Shown one piece after another: positions 23,930 through 31,704 of a stretch of DNA of 40,180 bases. The notes beneath the pieces are model-generated. The model did no database searches. It saw only the letters and a program-made list of their open reading frames with translations, and was not told the DNA's origin. Positions within the stretch are counted from its first letter, which is position 1, and every line of letters begins with the position of its first letter. This DNA is from Nocardioides jensenii JCM 1364 = NBRC 14755 (GTDB lineage: Bacteria > Actinomycetota > Actinomycetes > Propionibacteriales > Nocardioidaceae), in the NCBI RefSeq assembly GCF_001552535.1, contig NZ_BCRJ01000087.1, forward strand, positions 1 to 40,180, given 5' to 3'. The position numbers and the translations under genes were made by a program.

Positions 23930-24990
23930 GCCGCCGGCCGGGCCGCGGCCTCGGGCGCCAGGACCCGCAACACGTCGCGGGCAGCGCGGGCCAGCACGCC
24001 GCGTCGTGACTTCACCGGCCCCTGACCGAGGTCGATCGCCTCGTCGAGCCCGCGTTGGTCGGGCATCGAGGTGAGGACCGGGGCCCCGACGATGCGCTGG
24101 GCCTCGGCGGCGTCGACCCCCGAGCCGCGTACGACGAGCGAGAGGGGACCAGAACGAGCTGCCACGTCGACGAAGTGAGCCGCAGAGGCGAGGCCGGGCA
24201 GCGTGGCGCGGGTCAGGACGACCAGCGCCTGGCAACGCGCCATCAGCTCCTCGGTCAGGTCGCCGCCCGTGCGGGGCAGGTCGAGCACGACCAGCCGGTG
24301 GCCCTTGGTCGCGGCGGCGACGGCGGCACGCGCGGCGAACGGTTGCAGGGTCTCCACGCCGGAGGGCCCACCGCCACCGAAGGTGAGCACACCCAGCTCT
24401 CCCTTGTGGGGCAGTGCGTCGCGCAGCGCCCGGGCGCCGAGCCGACCCGAGGTCTGCTGCAGTGCGTCCCACCGGATGCCGTCGATGCGCTCCATGCCGA
24501 GCACCTGATCGGCTCCCGGACCGAGTGGATCCGTGTCGATCAGGCAGACCGGGCCCTCGCGCGCCGCGGTCAGCGCCAGGGCGCAGGCGAACGTCGTCGC
24601 TCCGGCGCCGCCCGAGCCGCCGGCGACGCCGATCGTCACGCCGTCGACGTCGAACCGCTCGGAGGAGTCGGCGAGCACCTCCAACACCCAGGAGTCGCAC
24701 CGCGGGAGCTCCACGACCCCTTCGGTGCCGAGCGCCACCGCGGTGCGGAACGCCTCGTCGGGGAGCCGTCCCCAAGTCACGAGGTGGACGCCGACTCGCC
24801 GTGCCGGCTGGAGCGCGGCGAGCTCGTCGGCGACGTCGGCGCCGACGAGCACGACGGACGCAGTGGACCAGGCACGCAGGGCCACGGCCGGATCGGTGGT
24901 GGCCTCGGGAGCCACTCCAGCCGCGGCGGCCAGACGCTGGAGCTCGTCGTGCAGGGTCTGGTCACGCGTGAGAATGAGGGGATTCGTCAT
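23926..24990 (-). CDS. ssd: CpaE/TadZ-like localisation protein (Ssd type)
   Basis: This 354-residue MinD/ParA-like protein is the first gene of the tad operon. An N-terminal receiver-like domain (about 1-110) is followed by a deviant Walker A, GGSGGAGATT (about 124-133), lacking both lysines of MinD-type P-loops. Asp-rich IDTDPLGPGADQVLG and VVLDLPRTGGDL follow. In M. tuberculosis the gene at this place (Rv3660c) is called ssd, septum site determining; in Caulobacter, CpaE places the pilus machine at the pole. The ATG at 24990 has only a weak GGGG ahead. ATP hydrolysis is doubtful given the missing lysines. Confidence 0.85.
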   Translation of the reverse strand: MTNPLILTRDQTLHDELQRLAAAAGVAPEATTDPAVALRAWSTASVVLVGADVADELAALQPARRVGVHLVTWGRLPDEAFRTAVALGTEGVVELPRCDSWVLEVLADSSERFDVDGVTIGVAGGSGGAGATTFACALALTAAREGPVCLIDTDPLGPGADQVLGMERIDGIRWDALQQTSGRLGARALRDALPHKGELGVLTFGGGGPSGVETLQPFAARAAVAAATKGHRLVVLDLPRTGGDLTEELMARCQALVVLTRATLPGLASAAHFVDVAARSGPLSLVVRGSGVDAAEAQRIVGAPVLTSMPDQRGLDEAIDLGQGPVKSRRGVLARAARDVLRVLAPEAAARPAA

Positions 24991-25041
24991 GGCCCCAGCG
25001 TTCCCGCGCTCCACGCGACCGACCCCTCGTCGTGCGGCAAC

Positions 25042-25050
25042 TGTGGATAA
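25042..25050. other. Perfect DnaA-box sequence in an intergenic region
   Basis: TGTGGATAA is the complement of the DnaA box TTATCCACA. It lies between the divergent ssd and HAD phosphatase genes. One box alone may be chance, or a DnaA regulatory or titration site. Confidence 0.35.
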
Positions 25051-25140
25051 CCGGGTCGCGGGGCGGCATGTGCACGGAAAACGGCTGAGCCTCATCAGGA
25101 CGTCGGGTCCCGGTTCCGTGCCGGGCCGCGGACGCACGCC

Positions 25141-25146
25141 TAGGAT
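25141..25146 (+). promoter_or_regulatory. -10 element for a leaderless HAD phosphatase mRNA
   Basis: TAGGAT ends 6 nt before the ATG at 25153, without a Shine-Dalgarno sequence. This is the same arrangement as several other genes in the window. Confidence 0.5.
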
Positions 25147-25152
25147 GGCGCC

Positions 25153-25989
25153 ATGCCTGCACCGGCTCACCACGCCTCCGTCCGCCCCTACCGCTGGGGC
25201 GGTCGCCGTGAAGCGGCCTTCTTCGATCTCGACAAGACGATCATCGCCAAGTCGAGCACTCTCGCGTTCAGCAAGCCCTTCCAGGCCGGCGGGCTGATCT
25301 CGCGGCGCGGCGTGCTGCGCAGCGCGTATGCCCAGTTCGTCTATCTCGTCGGCGGAGCCGACCACGACCAGATGGAGAAGATGCGGCAGTTCATGTCGCA
25401 ACTGTGTGCGGGGTGGAACGTCGCCACCGTGCAGGAGATCGTCGCCGAGACCCTGCACAACGTGGTCGACCCGCTGGTCTACGACGAGGCCGTCAGCCTG
25501 ATCGAGGAGCACCACCTGGCCGGGCGCGACGTCATCATCGTGTCGACCTCCGGCTCCGAGGTGGTGGGGCCGATCGGTGAGATGCTCGGCGCCGACCGGG
25601 TGATCGCGACGCGCATGGAGATCGTCGACGGCAGGTACACCGGCGAGATCGACTACTACGCCTACTCCGAGACCAAGGCCACCGCGATCCGGGAGCTCGC
25701 CGAGACCGAGGGCTACGTGCTGGCGAACTGCTATGCCTACAGCGACTCCGTCACGGACCTGCCGATGCTCGAGGCGGTCGGGCACCCCCACGCGGTCAAC
25801 CCCGACAAGGATCTCCGCAAGGCCGCCGTGGCCAACGAGTGGCCGGTGCTGGTCTTCACCAAGCCCGTCACGCTGGGACGCCGGATGAAACTGCCGCCGG
25901 CCAAGCCCACATTGGCCGCCCTGGCGGTGGGAGGACTGGTCGTCGCCGGTGGGGCGATCGCGGTCAACCTGCGCAAGCGCTCGCTGTGA
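25153..25989 (+). CDS. HAD-superfamily subfamily IB phosphatase with C-terminal membrane anchor
   Basis: This is a 278-residue protein. The nucleophile motif DLDKT (25-29), the motif with the conserved Ser/Thr (IIVSTSGS) and the SDSVTDLPML acid motif mark it as SerB-like HAD-IB, probably a phosphomonoesterase. Between them lies the alpha-helical cap. The last 30 residues include a transmembrane helix (about 253-271) followed by RKRSL, so it is a tail-anchored protein facing the cytoplasm. The physiological substrate is unknown; lysophosphatidic acid or phosphoserine is possible by family. The gene next to ssd in mycobacteria (Rv3661) is the same type. Confidence 0.9.
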   Translation: MPAPAHHASVRPYRWGGRREAAFFDLDKTIIAKSSTLAFSKPFQAGGLISRRGVLRSAYAQFVYLVGGADHDQMEKMRQFMSQLCAGWNVATVQEIVAETLHNVVDPLVYDEAVSLIEEHHLAGRDVIIVSTSGSEVVGPIGEMLGADRVIATRMEIVDGRYTGEIDYYAYSETKATAIRELAETEGYVLANCYAYSDSVTDLPMLEAVGHPHAVNPDKDLRKAAVANEWPVLVFTKPVTLGRRMKLPPAKPTLAALAVGGLVVAGGAIAVNLRKRSL

Positions 25990-26029
25990 CGCGTTGCCGA
26001 ACGGAATCCGGACAACACATCATTGAGCC

Positions 26030-26255
26030 CGTAAGTCAAGGCTTGAAGTGCCCCGCGAACCGGCGTACACATGAACCAACAACTCCAGAATTTGCACGTG
26101 AGCCAGGTACCCACGCGGCGATCTACCCTTCTTCAGGGCGCTTGCCAAGATCGGGTCTGACCCCGAGGGCAGTAGTTAGATAGTGCACGCTTGTTACCCG
26201 GGTTTCGCGTGTCAGCGGCGGCACCCGAATCCACGCGAGTCGGGTGCCGCTCGCA
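26030..26255 (+). ncRNA. Candidate Ms1/MTS2823-type (6S-like) small RNA
   Basis: The 318-bp gap 25990-26307 has no plausible gene and is less GC-rich than its surroundings. It lies between the HAD phosphatase and the Rv3662c-like gene, the position of the abundant RNA MTS2823/Ms1 in mycobacteria and near that of scr3559 in Streptomyces. CGCGAACCGG (26054-26063) can pair with CCGGGTTTCGCG (26198-26209), closing a rod. Inside are local hairpins TCAAG/CTTGA and CGATCT/AGATCG. A perfect 11-bp hairpin at 26218-26250 would end the RNA. A weak promoter, TTGCCG (25994-25999) and CATCAT (26018-26023) with an 18-bp spacer, could start it near 26030. Ms1 is reported to bind core RNA polymerase in stationary phase. 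Boundaries are approximate. Confidence 0.55.
26218..26250. terminator. Strong 11-bp hairpin terminator
   Basis: GCGGCACCCGA (26218-26228) and TCGGGTGCCGC (26240-26250) pair perfectly around an 11-nt loop. It can end the proposed small RNA on the plus strand and the Fic-like gene on the minus strand. Confidence 0.7.
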
Positions 26256-26307
26256 TGTCCGGACTCTTCTCCCGGGTGGTTCGCGCCCGACCGTTCGGGT
26301 GGCTGGG

Positions 26308-27042
26308 TCAGTCGCGCACCGGGCTGGCCTCGGCGGCCGCGGCGTAGGCCTCGGCCGCGTAGAGCAACCAGGCGTGTACGCCGTTCGTTCCGCTGGCGTT
26401 GGCGTAGGCGCGCAGGTTCGACTCGTACTCCGCGCGCAGGGCCAGGTGGCCGGCCTCCGGCACCAGCAGGGACTTCTCGTCGACCCCACGGGCGACCAGG
26501 ACCAGGCGTTCGGCGGCCCGGGCCACGATGCCGTTGTGCGAGGCGAACGGTGCTGCCGTGGCCAGTTCCGCATGGACGACGGCCGCGACCAGCATCGCCG
26601 GTGCGGTCGTGGGTGCCAACAGTCTCTGGCCGAGCACCCGGAGTCGCTCCGCCGCGTCCGCGGCCCTGGGTCGCCCCAGCACCTCGTCGGGCACGACGCC
26701 CTTGCCGGCCAGGGCGTGCAGGCGGGCGAAGGCCTGCAGGGGCGCGGTCTTCAGCGTCGGAACCAGGGAGAGCAACTCGGTCGAGACCCGGACCGCGGCC
26801 TGCGCGGTCTCGTCCCCGTCACCGGCCCGGATCACCTCGGGAGTCGATGTCGATCCCTCCAGGACCCCGCTGGCGCAGGCACCACGCAGCAGCGACTCGG
26901 TGGTCAGCTGCGGCGCGGTCTTGCGCAGTCCTCGGTCGCGCAGCATCGCGTCGACCCCGTCGCGGGTGCCGGCGAACGCCGACGGCACACCCTCGAGTGC
27001 GGTGAGGGAGGCCAGCGGGTCGCCGTTCGTGACACTGCTCAT
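26308..27042 (-). CDS. Fic-fold-like protein with degenerate active site (Rv3662c-like)
   Basis: This 244-residue, mainly helical protein holds the place of Rv3662c beside ssd and the HAD phosphatase in mycobacteria, often annotated merely as oxidoreductase. The segment at 164-175, APFASHNGIVAR, lines up with the Fic motif HxFx(D/E)GNGRxxR: the PF, NG and final R remain, but the catalytic His is Ala and the following acidic, Gly and Arg residues are changed. The helices before (AMLVAAVVHAELATA) and after it also fit Fic. AMP transfer is therefore unlikely; a binding or scaffold role is possible. The ATG at 27042 is supported by a TACCCT -10 element 8 nt upstream. Confidence 0.78.
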   Translation of the reverse strand: MSSVTNGDPLASLTALEGVPSAFAGTRDGVDAMLRDRGLRKTAPQLTTESLLRGACASGVLEGSTSTPEVIRAGDGDETAQAAVRVSTELLSLVPTLKTAPLQAFARLHALAGKGVVPDEVLGRPRAADAAERLRVLGQRLLAPTTAPAMLVAAVVHAELATAAPFASHNGIVARAAERLVLVARGVDEKSLLVPEAGHLALRAEYESNLRAYANASGTNGVHAWLLYAAEAYAAAAEASPVRD

Positions 27043-27050
27043 GACGCGCA

Positions 27051-27056
27051 AGGGTA
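27051..27056 (-). promoter_or_regulatory. -10 element for the Fic-like gene
   Basis: TACCCT on the minus strand ends 8 nt before the ATG at 27042. It forms a divergent, leaderless promoter pair with the methyltransferase promoter about 45 bp away. Confidence 0.45.
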
Positions 27057-27095
27057 GAGGCACCTCGTGGTCCCGGCTTCGCGGGGATCAGCGGG

Positions 27096-27101
27096 TAGCC
27101 T
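27096..27101 (+). promoter_or_regulatory. -10 element for the methyltransferase gene
   Basis: TAGCCT ends 7 nt before the ATG at 27109, with no ribosome binding site, indicating a leaderless mRNA. Confidence 0.5.
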
Positions 27102-27108
27102 CGACTCA

Positions 27109-27894
27109 ATGGACCACCAGCGCGCACCCCAGGACCGACCTGCCTTCCCGGCCGAGGCCGTGCAGTGGTTGCTGGGCTCCTCCCCGCGCACCGTCGTGGT
27201 GCTGGGCGACCCCGACGTGGCGGACGCGATCGCCGACGCCGGGCACGACGTCACGGACGTCTCGGGAGCCACGGCCAAGCTGCCGTTCCCGGACCGCAGC
27301 ATCGACGTCGTGATCAGCACGCACGGGCTGCCCGAGGATCTCGAGTCGCTCGCCCGGCTGCTGCGTGCCGGCGGTCAGCTCGCCCTGGTCTGCAACGAAC
27401 GCGACCGCCGCATCCCGTGGGCCCGCAAGCTCGACGAGGTCCTCGGCAACGTGTCCGCGGGGGAAGAACCCGCCGCCGGCCTGGTCAACTCCACGCTCTT
27501 CGGATTCGTCAGCGACGCCACCTTCCGCTACTGGCAGGTCGTGAACAACGTCTCTCTCGAGGCGATGGTCCGCGCCGAGCTCTCCGGCCGCGGTGACACC
27601 GAGGCCGAGCGGCGTACGACGGCCGCACTCAGGCTGTACGACGACTACGGGCGGGGCGCCGACGGCATGCAGATGCCCTGGTTGAGCCGGTGCTTCAAGG
27701 CCACCGTGGTCGAGAACGCCTGGGCGCCTCCGCGCGGGTTCGACGAGCAGCAGCCCGTCGACGGCGCGGCTGACGGGAGCGACGACGCCAACGAGGCGAC
27801 CAGCGACGCCGTGCCCGGTTCCGCGGAGGGTCCTCCGCCCTCCAGCCCGCAGGACGGCTCCGACTCCGACCTGCTCCTGATCGACTTCCGCTGA
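27109..27894 (+). CDS. SAM-dependent methyltransferase-like protein
   Basis: This is a 261-residue protein. The N-terminal half has a truncated class I methyltransferase pattern: TVVVLGDPD in the place of motif I (the usual Gly-x-Gly is not evident), ATAKLPFPDRSIDVVIST matching motif IV of the Methyltransf_11 type, and LARLLRAGGQLALVCNERD matching motif VI. The weak motif I leaves SAM binding uncertain. The C-terminal 50 residues are acidic, rich in Asp, Ser and Pro, and end in LLLIDFR. The target is unknown. It is divergent from the Fic-like gene. The following 112 bp holds short direct repeats (GAGCCCGGGACC twice) and the kinase promoter. Confidence 0.75.
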   Translation: MDHQRAPQDRPAFPAEAVQWLLGSSPRTVVVLGDPDVADAIADAGHDVTDVSGATAKLPFPDRSIDVVISTHGLPEDLESLARLLRAGGQLALVCNERDRRIPWARKLDEVLGNVSAGEEPAAGLVNSTLFGFVSDATFRYWQVVNNVSLEAMVRAELSGRGDTEAERRTTAALRLYDDYGRGADGMQMPWLSRCFKATVVENAWAPPRGFDEQQPVDGAADGSDDANEATSDAVPGSAEGPPPSSPQDGSDSDLLLIDFR

Positions 27895-27994
27895 CCGCGA
27901 CGCCGACCCAGCGCACCCAGCGCACCCGACGCTGAGCAACGCGACGCAGTGCGACCCGACGCGACGAGCCCGGGACCACCGAGCCCGGGACCCC

Positions 27995-28000
27995 TAGGGT
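27995..28000 (+). promoter_or_regulatory. -10 element of the kinase/regulator operon
   Basis: TAGGGT ends 6 nt before the ATG at 28007, again suggesting a leaderless transcript. The upstream DNA (27895-27994) has GC-rich short repeats and no obvious -35. Confidence 0.45.
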
Positions 28001-28006
28001 GTGGTC

Positions 28007-29116
28007 ATGGCGTTCGGCTGGCGGCGTACCCACCTCGGCACAGAGGCCGACCGGGCGACCTTCCGCACCCTGCACACCGCCTCCCTCGCGTCGCCGGCCT
28101 TGCGTGAGGGCCTGACCAGCGCCAGCGCCGAGCGCAGCATCAAGCACCTGCGCACACTGCTGGGGGCCCCGGCGCTGGCGATCACCGACACCGCCGGCCT
28201 GTTGGCCTGGGACGGCAGCGGTGAGCACCACGGCAAGCTCTGCCCCGAGCTGGCCGCGACGGCTGTCGACGAGGGCCGCACCCACGTCGCCCAACGCGGG
28301 GTGGCCTGCCTGGTGCCCACCTGTCCGATCCGGTTCGCGGTCGTCTCACCGCTGGTCGTCGACGACCTCATCGTCGGCACGCTGCAGGTGTTCACCGACA
28401 ACGCCACCGCCGGCCTGGTCCGCGCCGCTGACGAGGTCGCCACCTGGGTCTCGGGTCAGCTCGACCTGGCCGAGCTGCACGCCTCCCGCAACCGGTTGAT
28501 GGAGGCCGAGGTCCGGGCCCTCCGCGCGCAGATCAGCCCGCACTTCATCTACAACTCGCTGGGCGCCATCGCGTCGTTCGTGCGCACCGATCCCGACCGT
28601 GCCCGCGAGCTGTTGCTGGAGTTCGCCGACTTCACCCGCTACTCGTTCCGGCGGCATGGCGAGTTCACGACCCTCGCCGAGGAGCTGCGCTCCGTCGAGC
28701 GCTACCTGCTGCTCGAGCAGGCCCGGTTCGGCGACCGCCTCGGGGTCACACTGCGGATCGCACCCGAGGTGCTGCCGGTCGCCGTACCCTTCCTGTGCAT
28801 CCAGCCCCTCGTCGAGAACGCCGTACGGCACGGGCTCGCCGAGAAGGGCGACGGCCACATCAGCATCACCGCACGCGACGCCGACTCCGACTGCGTGATC
28901 GAGGTCGAGGACAACGGCGCCGGTGAGGATCCCGAGCGGGTACGACGAGCGCTGGCCGGCGACGCCGAGCTCGACTCGGTCGGCCTGGGCAACGTCGACG
29001 TACGCCTGCGCGACACGTTCGGCAACGACTACGGCCTGATCGTCGAGACCGCCCCCGGCGCAGGCACCCGCGTGATCGTCCGCGTTCCCAAGTTCGCCCC
29101 CGGAGTGCACCCATGA
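28007..29116 (+). CDS. LytS-type sensor histidine kinase, soluble, GAF-like input domain
   Basis: This 369-residue kinase passes phosphate to the LytTR regulator downstream. It has no transmembrane helix. The input region (about 30-155) looks GAF-like and carries three Cys (79, 101 and 106, the last two in CLVPTCP), which could bind metal or sense redox. The His-kinase domain has ISPHFIYNSL with phospho-acceptor His179, the N-box QPLVENAVRHG and the G-box DSVGLGNVDVRL. The order kinase, regulator, small membrane protein, symporter suggests control of carboxylate uptake, like the pyruvate-responsive LytS-type systems of enterobacteria. The signal here must be intracellular. It overlaps the regulator gene by 4 bases. 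Confidence 0.9.
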   Translation: MAFGWRRTHLGTEADRATFRTLHTASLASPALREGLTSASAERSIKHLRTLLGAPALAITDTAGLLAWDGSGEHHGKLCPELAATAVDEGRTHVAQRGVACLVPTCPIRFAVVSPLVVDDLIVGTLQVFTDNATAGLVRAADEVATWVSGQLDLAELHASRNRLMEAEVRALRAQISPHFIYNSLGAIASFVRTDPDRARELLLEFADFTRYSFRRHGEFTTLAEELRSVERYLLLEQARFGDRLGVTLRIAPEVLPVAVPFLCIQPLVENAVRHGLAEKGDGHISITARDADSDCVIEVEDNGAGEDPERVRRALAGDAELDSVGLGNVDVRLRDTFGNDYGLIVETAPGAGTRVIVRVPKFAPGVHP

Positions 29117-29832
29117 CCGCCTTGCGCGTGCTCGTCATCGACGACGAGCGACCGGCCCTCGACGAGCTCACCTACCTGCTCGAGCGACACCCCGACGTGG
29201 CCTCGGTGCGTGCCGTCGACGCCGCCACCGAGGGGCTGCGCATCCTCCAGGACACCGAGATCGACGTGATCTTCCTCGACATTCAGATGCCGGGGCTGAC
29301 CGGCGTCGAGCTGGCGCAGGTGCTCAGCCGGTTCCGCAACCCGCCACCGATCGTGTTCGTCACCGCCCACGAGCAGCACGCCGTCGACGCGTTCGAGCTG
29401 CGCGCCCTCGACTACGTGCTCAAACCGGTGCGCGAGGAGCGTCTCGCCGAGGCCGTACGCCGCGTGGTCGAAGGCGCCGCGTCACCTGCCACGAGCGGGG
29501 ACGAGCAGATCCCGGTCGAGCGGGGCGGCGTCACCCGCTTCATCGACCGCAGCGACATCACCCATGTCGAGGCCCAGGGCGACTACGCCCGACTGCACAC
29601 GGCGCACGACTCCTACCTGCTGCGCACGCCGTTGACGCAGCTCGAGGAGCAGTGGGGCACCGCCGGGTTCGTGCGGATCCACCGCTCGTTGCTGGTGGCG
29701 CTGGCCCACATCAACGAGGTGCGGATGGACAGCGGCCGGTGCACGGTGCGGGTCGGCGACGGCACCGACCTCGTGGTCAGTCGCCGGCACACCCCGGCCC
29801 TGCGCGAGCTGCTCAACCGGGGGCGTCCGTGA
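29113..29832 (+). CDS. LytTR-family response regulator
   Basis: This is a 239-residue regulator. Its receiver domain (about 4-120) has acidic DDE at 10-12, phospho-acceptor Asp56 (FLDIQMPG) and Lys in YVLKPV. The LytTR DNA-binding domain (about 133-236) includes HVEAQGDYARLHT and GFVRIHRSLLVALAHI. Such regulators bind tandem 9-bp repeats with a 12-13 bp spacer; a pair of this kind lies at 31704-31733 in front of the second symporter operon. The gene overlaps both neighbours by 4 bases, so the kinase, regulator and small membrane protein are coupled. Confidence 0.94.
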   Translation: MTALRVLVIDDERPALDELTYLLERHPDVASVRAVDAATEGLRILQDTEIDVIFLDIQMPGLTGVELAQVLSRFRNPPPIVFVTAHEQHAVDAFELRALDYVLKPVREERLAEAVRRVVEGAASPATSGDEQIPVERGGVTRFIDRSDITHVEAQGDYARLHTAHDSYLLRTPLTQLEEQWGTAGFVRIHRSLLVALAHINEVRMDSGRCTVRVGDGTDLVVSRRHTPALRELLNRGRP

Positions 29833-30203
29833 GCACCAACCCTCCCGAGCGGGTCCGCGTCACCGGGCCACCACGGCGTACGACGAGCCGGCGTACCCGG
29901 GCCCACGAGATCGACGACCAGACCCTGCTCGGCACGGTGCTGATGGAGTCGCTGCTGCGTGCCCAGCTGCGTCTGGCGGTGCTCACCCTGGCGCCGCTGG
30001 TCGTGATCGCGGTCGGGTTGCCCCTGGCCTTCCACCTGGTGCCGTCGCTCTCCGACGTGCGCGTGCTCGGCGCTCCCCTGGCACTCGTCGTGCTCGGCGT
30101 CCTCATCTATCCGCTGCTGATCCTGCTGGGCTGGTCCTACGTGCGTCGCGCCGAGCAGCACGAGCGTGACTTCGCCGAGCTGGTGCAGATCGTCGAGTCA
30201 TGA
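29829..30203 (+). CDS. Small two-helix membrane protein preceding a symporter
   Basis: This is a 124-residue protein. A basic N-terminus of about 40 residues precedes two hydrophobic helices (about 46-68 and 78-102) and a charged C-terminal tail (YVRRAEQHERDFAELV). The topology and the end resemble the DUF485 protein that precedes the second symporter at 31840, though sequence similarity is weak. The GTG overlaps the regulator stop by 4 bases and the next symporter starts 10 bp after its stop. It is probably an accessory subunit of that symporter. Confidence 0.78.
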   Translation: MSTNPPERVRVTGPPRRTTSRRTRAHEIDDQTLLGTVLMESLLRAQLRLAVLTLAPLVVIAVGLPLAFHLVPSLSDVRVLGAPLALVVLGVLIYPLLILLGWSYVRRAEQHERDFAELVQIVES

Positions 30204-30213
30204 GGGTGCGGCC

Positions 30214-31704
30214 ATGATCACCTCGGTCCCCAGCGTCGTCGCGGTTGCCCTGGTGGCGGTCGCCACGCTGGCCATCGGCACGTGGGGGCTGCGGTTCTCG
30301 CGCACCACCAGCGACTTCTTCGTCGCCTCGCGCACCGTCCGGCCCGCCCTGAACGCCTCGGCCATCGGCGGCGAGTACCTCTCCGCCGCGTCCTTCCTCG
30401 GCGTGGCCGGGCTGGTGCTGGTCTTCGGCGCCGACATGCTCTGGTACCCGGTCGGCTTCACCGCCGGCTACCTGGTGCTGCTCGTGCTGGTGGCCGCACC
30501 GTTGCGCCGCTCCGGGGCCTACACCCTGCCCGACTTCGCCGAGGCCAGGCTGGCGTCGTCGCGAGTGCGCACCACGTGCACGCTGATGGTCGTCGCGATC
30601 GGCTGGCTCTATCTCGTGCCGCAGTTCCAGGGCGCCGGCATCACCCTGGAGTCGGCCACCGGCGCACCCTCGTGGCTCGGCGCGCTCGTCGTGGCCACCG
30701 TGGTGCTGGTCAACGTGCTGTCCGGTGGCATGCGCAGCATCACGTTCGTGCAGGCCTTCCAGTACTGGCTCAAGCTGACCGCCCTCCTGGTCCCCGCGAT
30801 CGTCCTGGTCGGGGTCTGGCTCGACGACGGTCGCCCCGGCCCGAACGCCACCGCGGGCGATCACTGGTCACTCCCGTTGGGCGAGGGCGGCACCCAGGGG
30901 CTCTACCTGACCTGGTCGCTGATCATCGCCACGTTCCTGGGCACCATGGGGCTGCCCCACGTCGTGGTCCGGTTCTACACGAACCCCGACGGCCGGGCGG
31001 CTCGTCGGACGACCGTCGTGGTGCTGGCCCTGCTCAGCGCGTTCTACCTGCTGCCGCCGGTCTACGCCGCACTCGGCCGGGTGTACGGCGCCGAGGCCAA
31101 CGCCGACGTGATCGTGCTGGACCTGCCCAAGCTGATGGTGCCGGGCACGGGTGGCGAGCTCCTCTCGGCGCTGGTCACCGCCGGTGCCTTCGCGGCGTTC
31201 CTCTCGACGTCGTCGGGGCTGTCGGTCGCCGTCGCCGGGGTGCTCACCCAGGACGTGTTCCGCGGGTCGCGCTTCACCGGTGTCGGGGCCTTCCGGGCGT
31301 CGGCCGTGATCGCCGTGGTGACCCCCTGCGCGGCCGCCGTCGCCGCCCCCGACCTGGGCATCGCCAAGGCGGTCGGGCTGGCCTTCGCGGTCGCCGCCTC
31401 GACGTTCTGTCCCCTGCTCGTGCTGGGCATCTGGTGGCGCGGCCTCACCGACGTCGGCGCACTGGCCGGGCTGGGCACCGGCTTCGTCGCCTCGGGGCTC
31501 GGGGTCACCTACTCCCTCAGCCCCTATGCGACCACCGGGTGGGTCGACGTGCTCCTCACCCAGCCGGCCGCCTGGTCGGTGCCGCTGGCGTTCACCACGA
31601 TGTACGTCGTGTCGCGGGCCACGGCCGACCGCGTGCCCGCCCACGTCCGCCGGTTCATGGTGCGGCTGCACACGCCCGAGGCCGTCGCCCTCGATCGAGG
31701 CTGA
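30214..31704 (+). CDS. Sodium:solute symporter family protein (ActP/MctC-like, first copy)
   Basis: This is a 496-residue integral membrane protein with about 13 hydrophobic helices. It matches the SSS family: SDFFVASRTVRPALNASAIG, GEYLSAASFLGVAGL and GLPHVVVRFYT are characteristic of the acetate/monocarboxylate branch (ActP, MctC). It probably imports acetate, propionate or pyruvate with a cation. The ATG at 30214 follows GAGGG. Its stop codon overlaps the first repeat of the proposed LytTR operator. It is a distant paralogue of the symporter at 32199-33827. Confidence 0.9.
   Translation: MITSVPSVVAVALVAVATLAIGTWGLRFSRTTSDFFVASRTVRPALNASAIGGEYLSAASFLGVAGLVLVFGADMLWYPVGFTAGYLVLLVLVAAPLRRSGAYTLPDFAEARLASSRVRTTCTLMVVAIGWLYLVPQFQGAGITLESATGAPSWLGALVVATVVLVNVLSGGMRSITFVQAFQYWLKLTALLVPAIVLVGVWLDDGRPGPNATAGDHWSLPLGEGGTQGLYLTWSLIIATFLGTMGLPHVVVRFYTNPDGRAARRTTVVVLALLSAFYLLPPVYAALGRVYGAEANADVIVLDLPKLMVPGTGGELLSALVTAGAFAAFLSTSSGLSVAVAGVLTQDVFRGSRFTGVGAFRASAVIAVVTPCAAAVAAPDLGIAKAVGLAFAVAASTFCPLLVLGIWWRGLTDVGALAGLGTGFVASGLGVTYSLSPYATTGWVDVLLTQPAAWSVPLAFTTMYVVSRATADRVPAHVRRFMVRLHTPEAVALDRG

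Noticed and set aside
24991..25152. 6C RNA expected between ssd and the HAD gene, as in mycobacteria
   Set aside because: No hairpin loops with runs of six C on either strand could be seen, so I do not call it here.
27895..28006. Short GC-rich repeats (GAGCCCGGGACC twice, CAGCGCACC twice) as an operator
   Set aside because: Low-complexity short repeats; they do not fit LytTR or CRP consensus and spacing is irregular.
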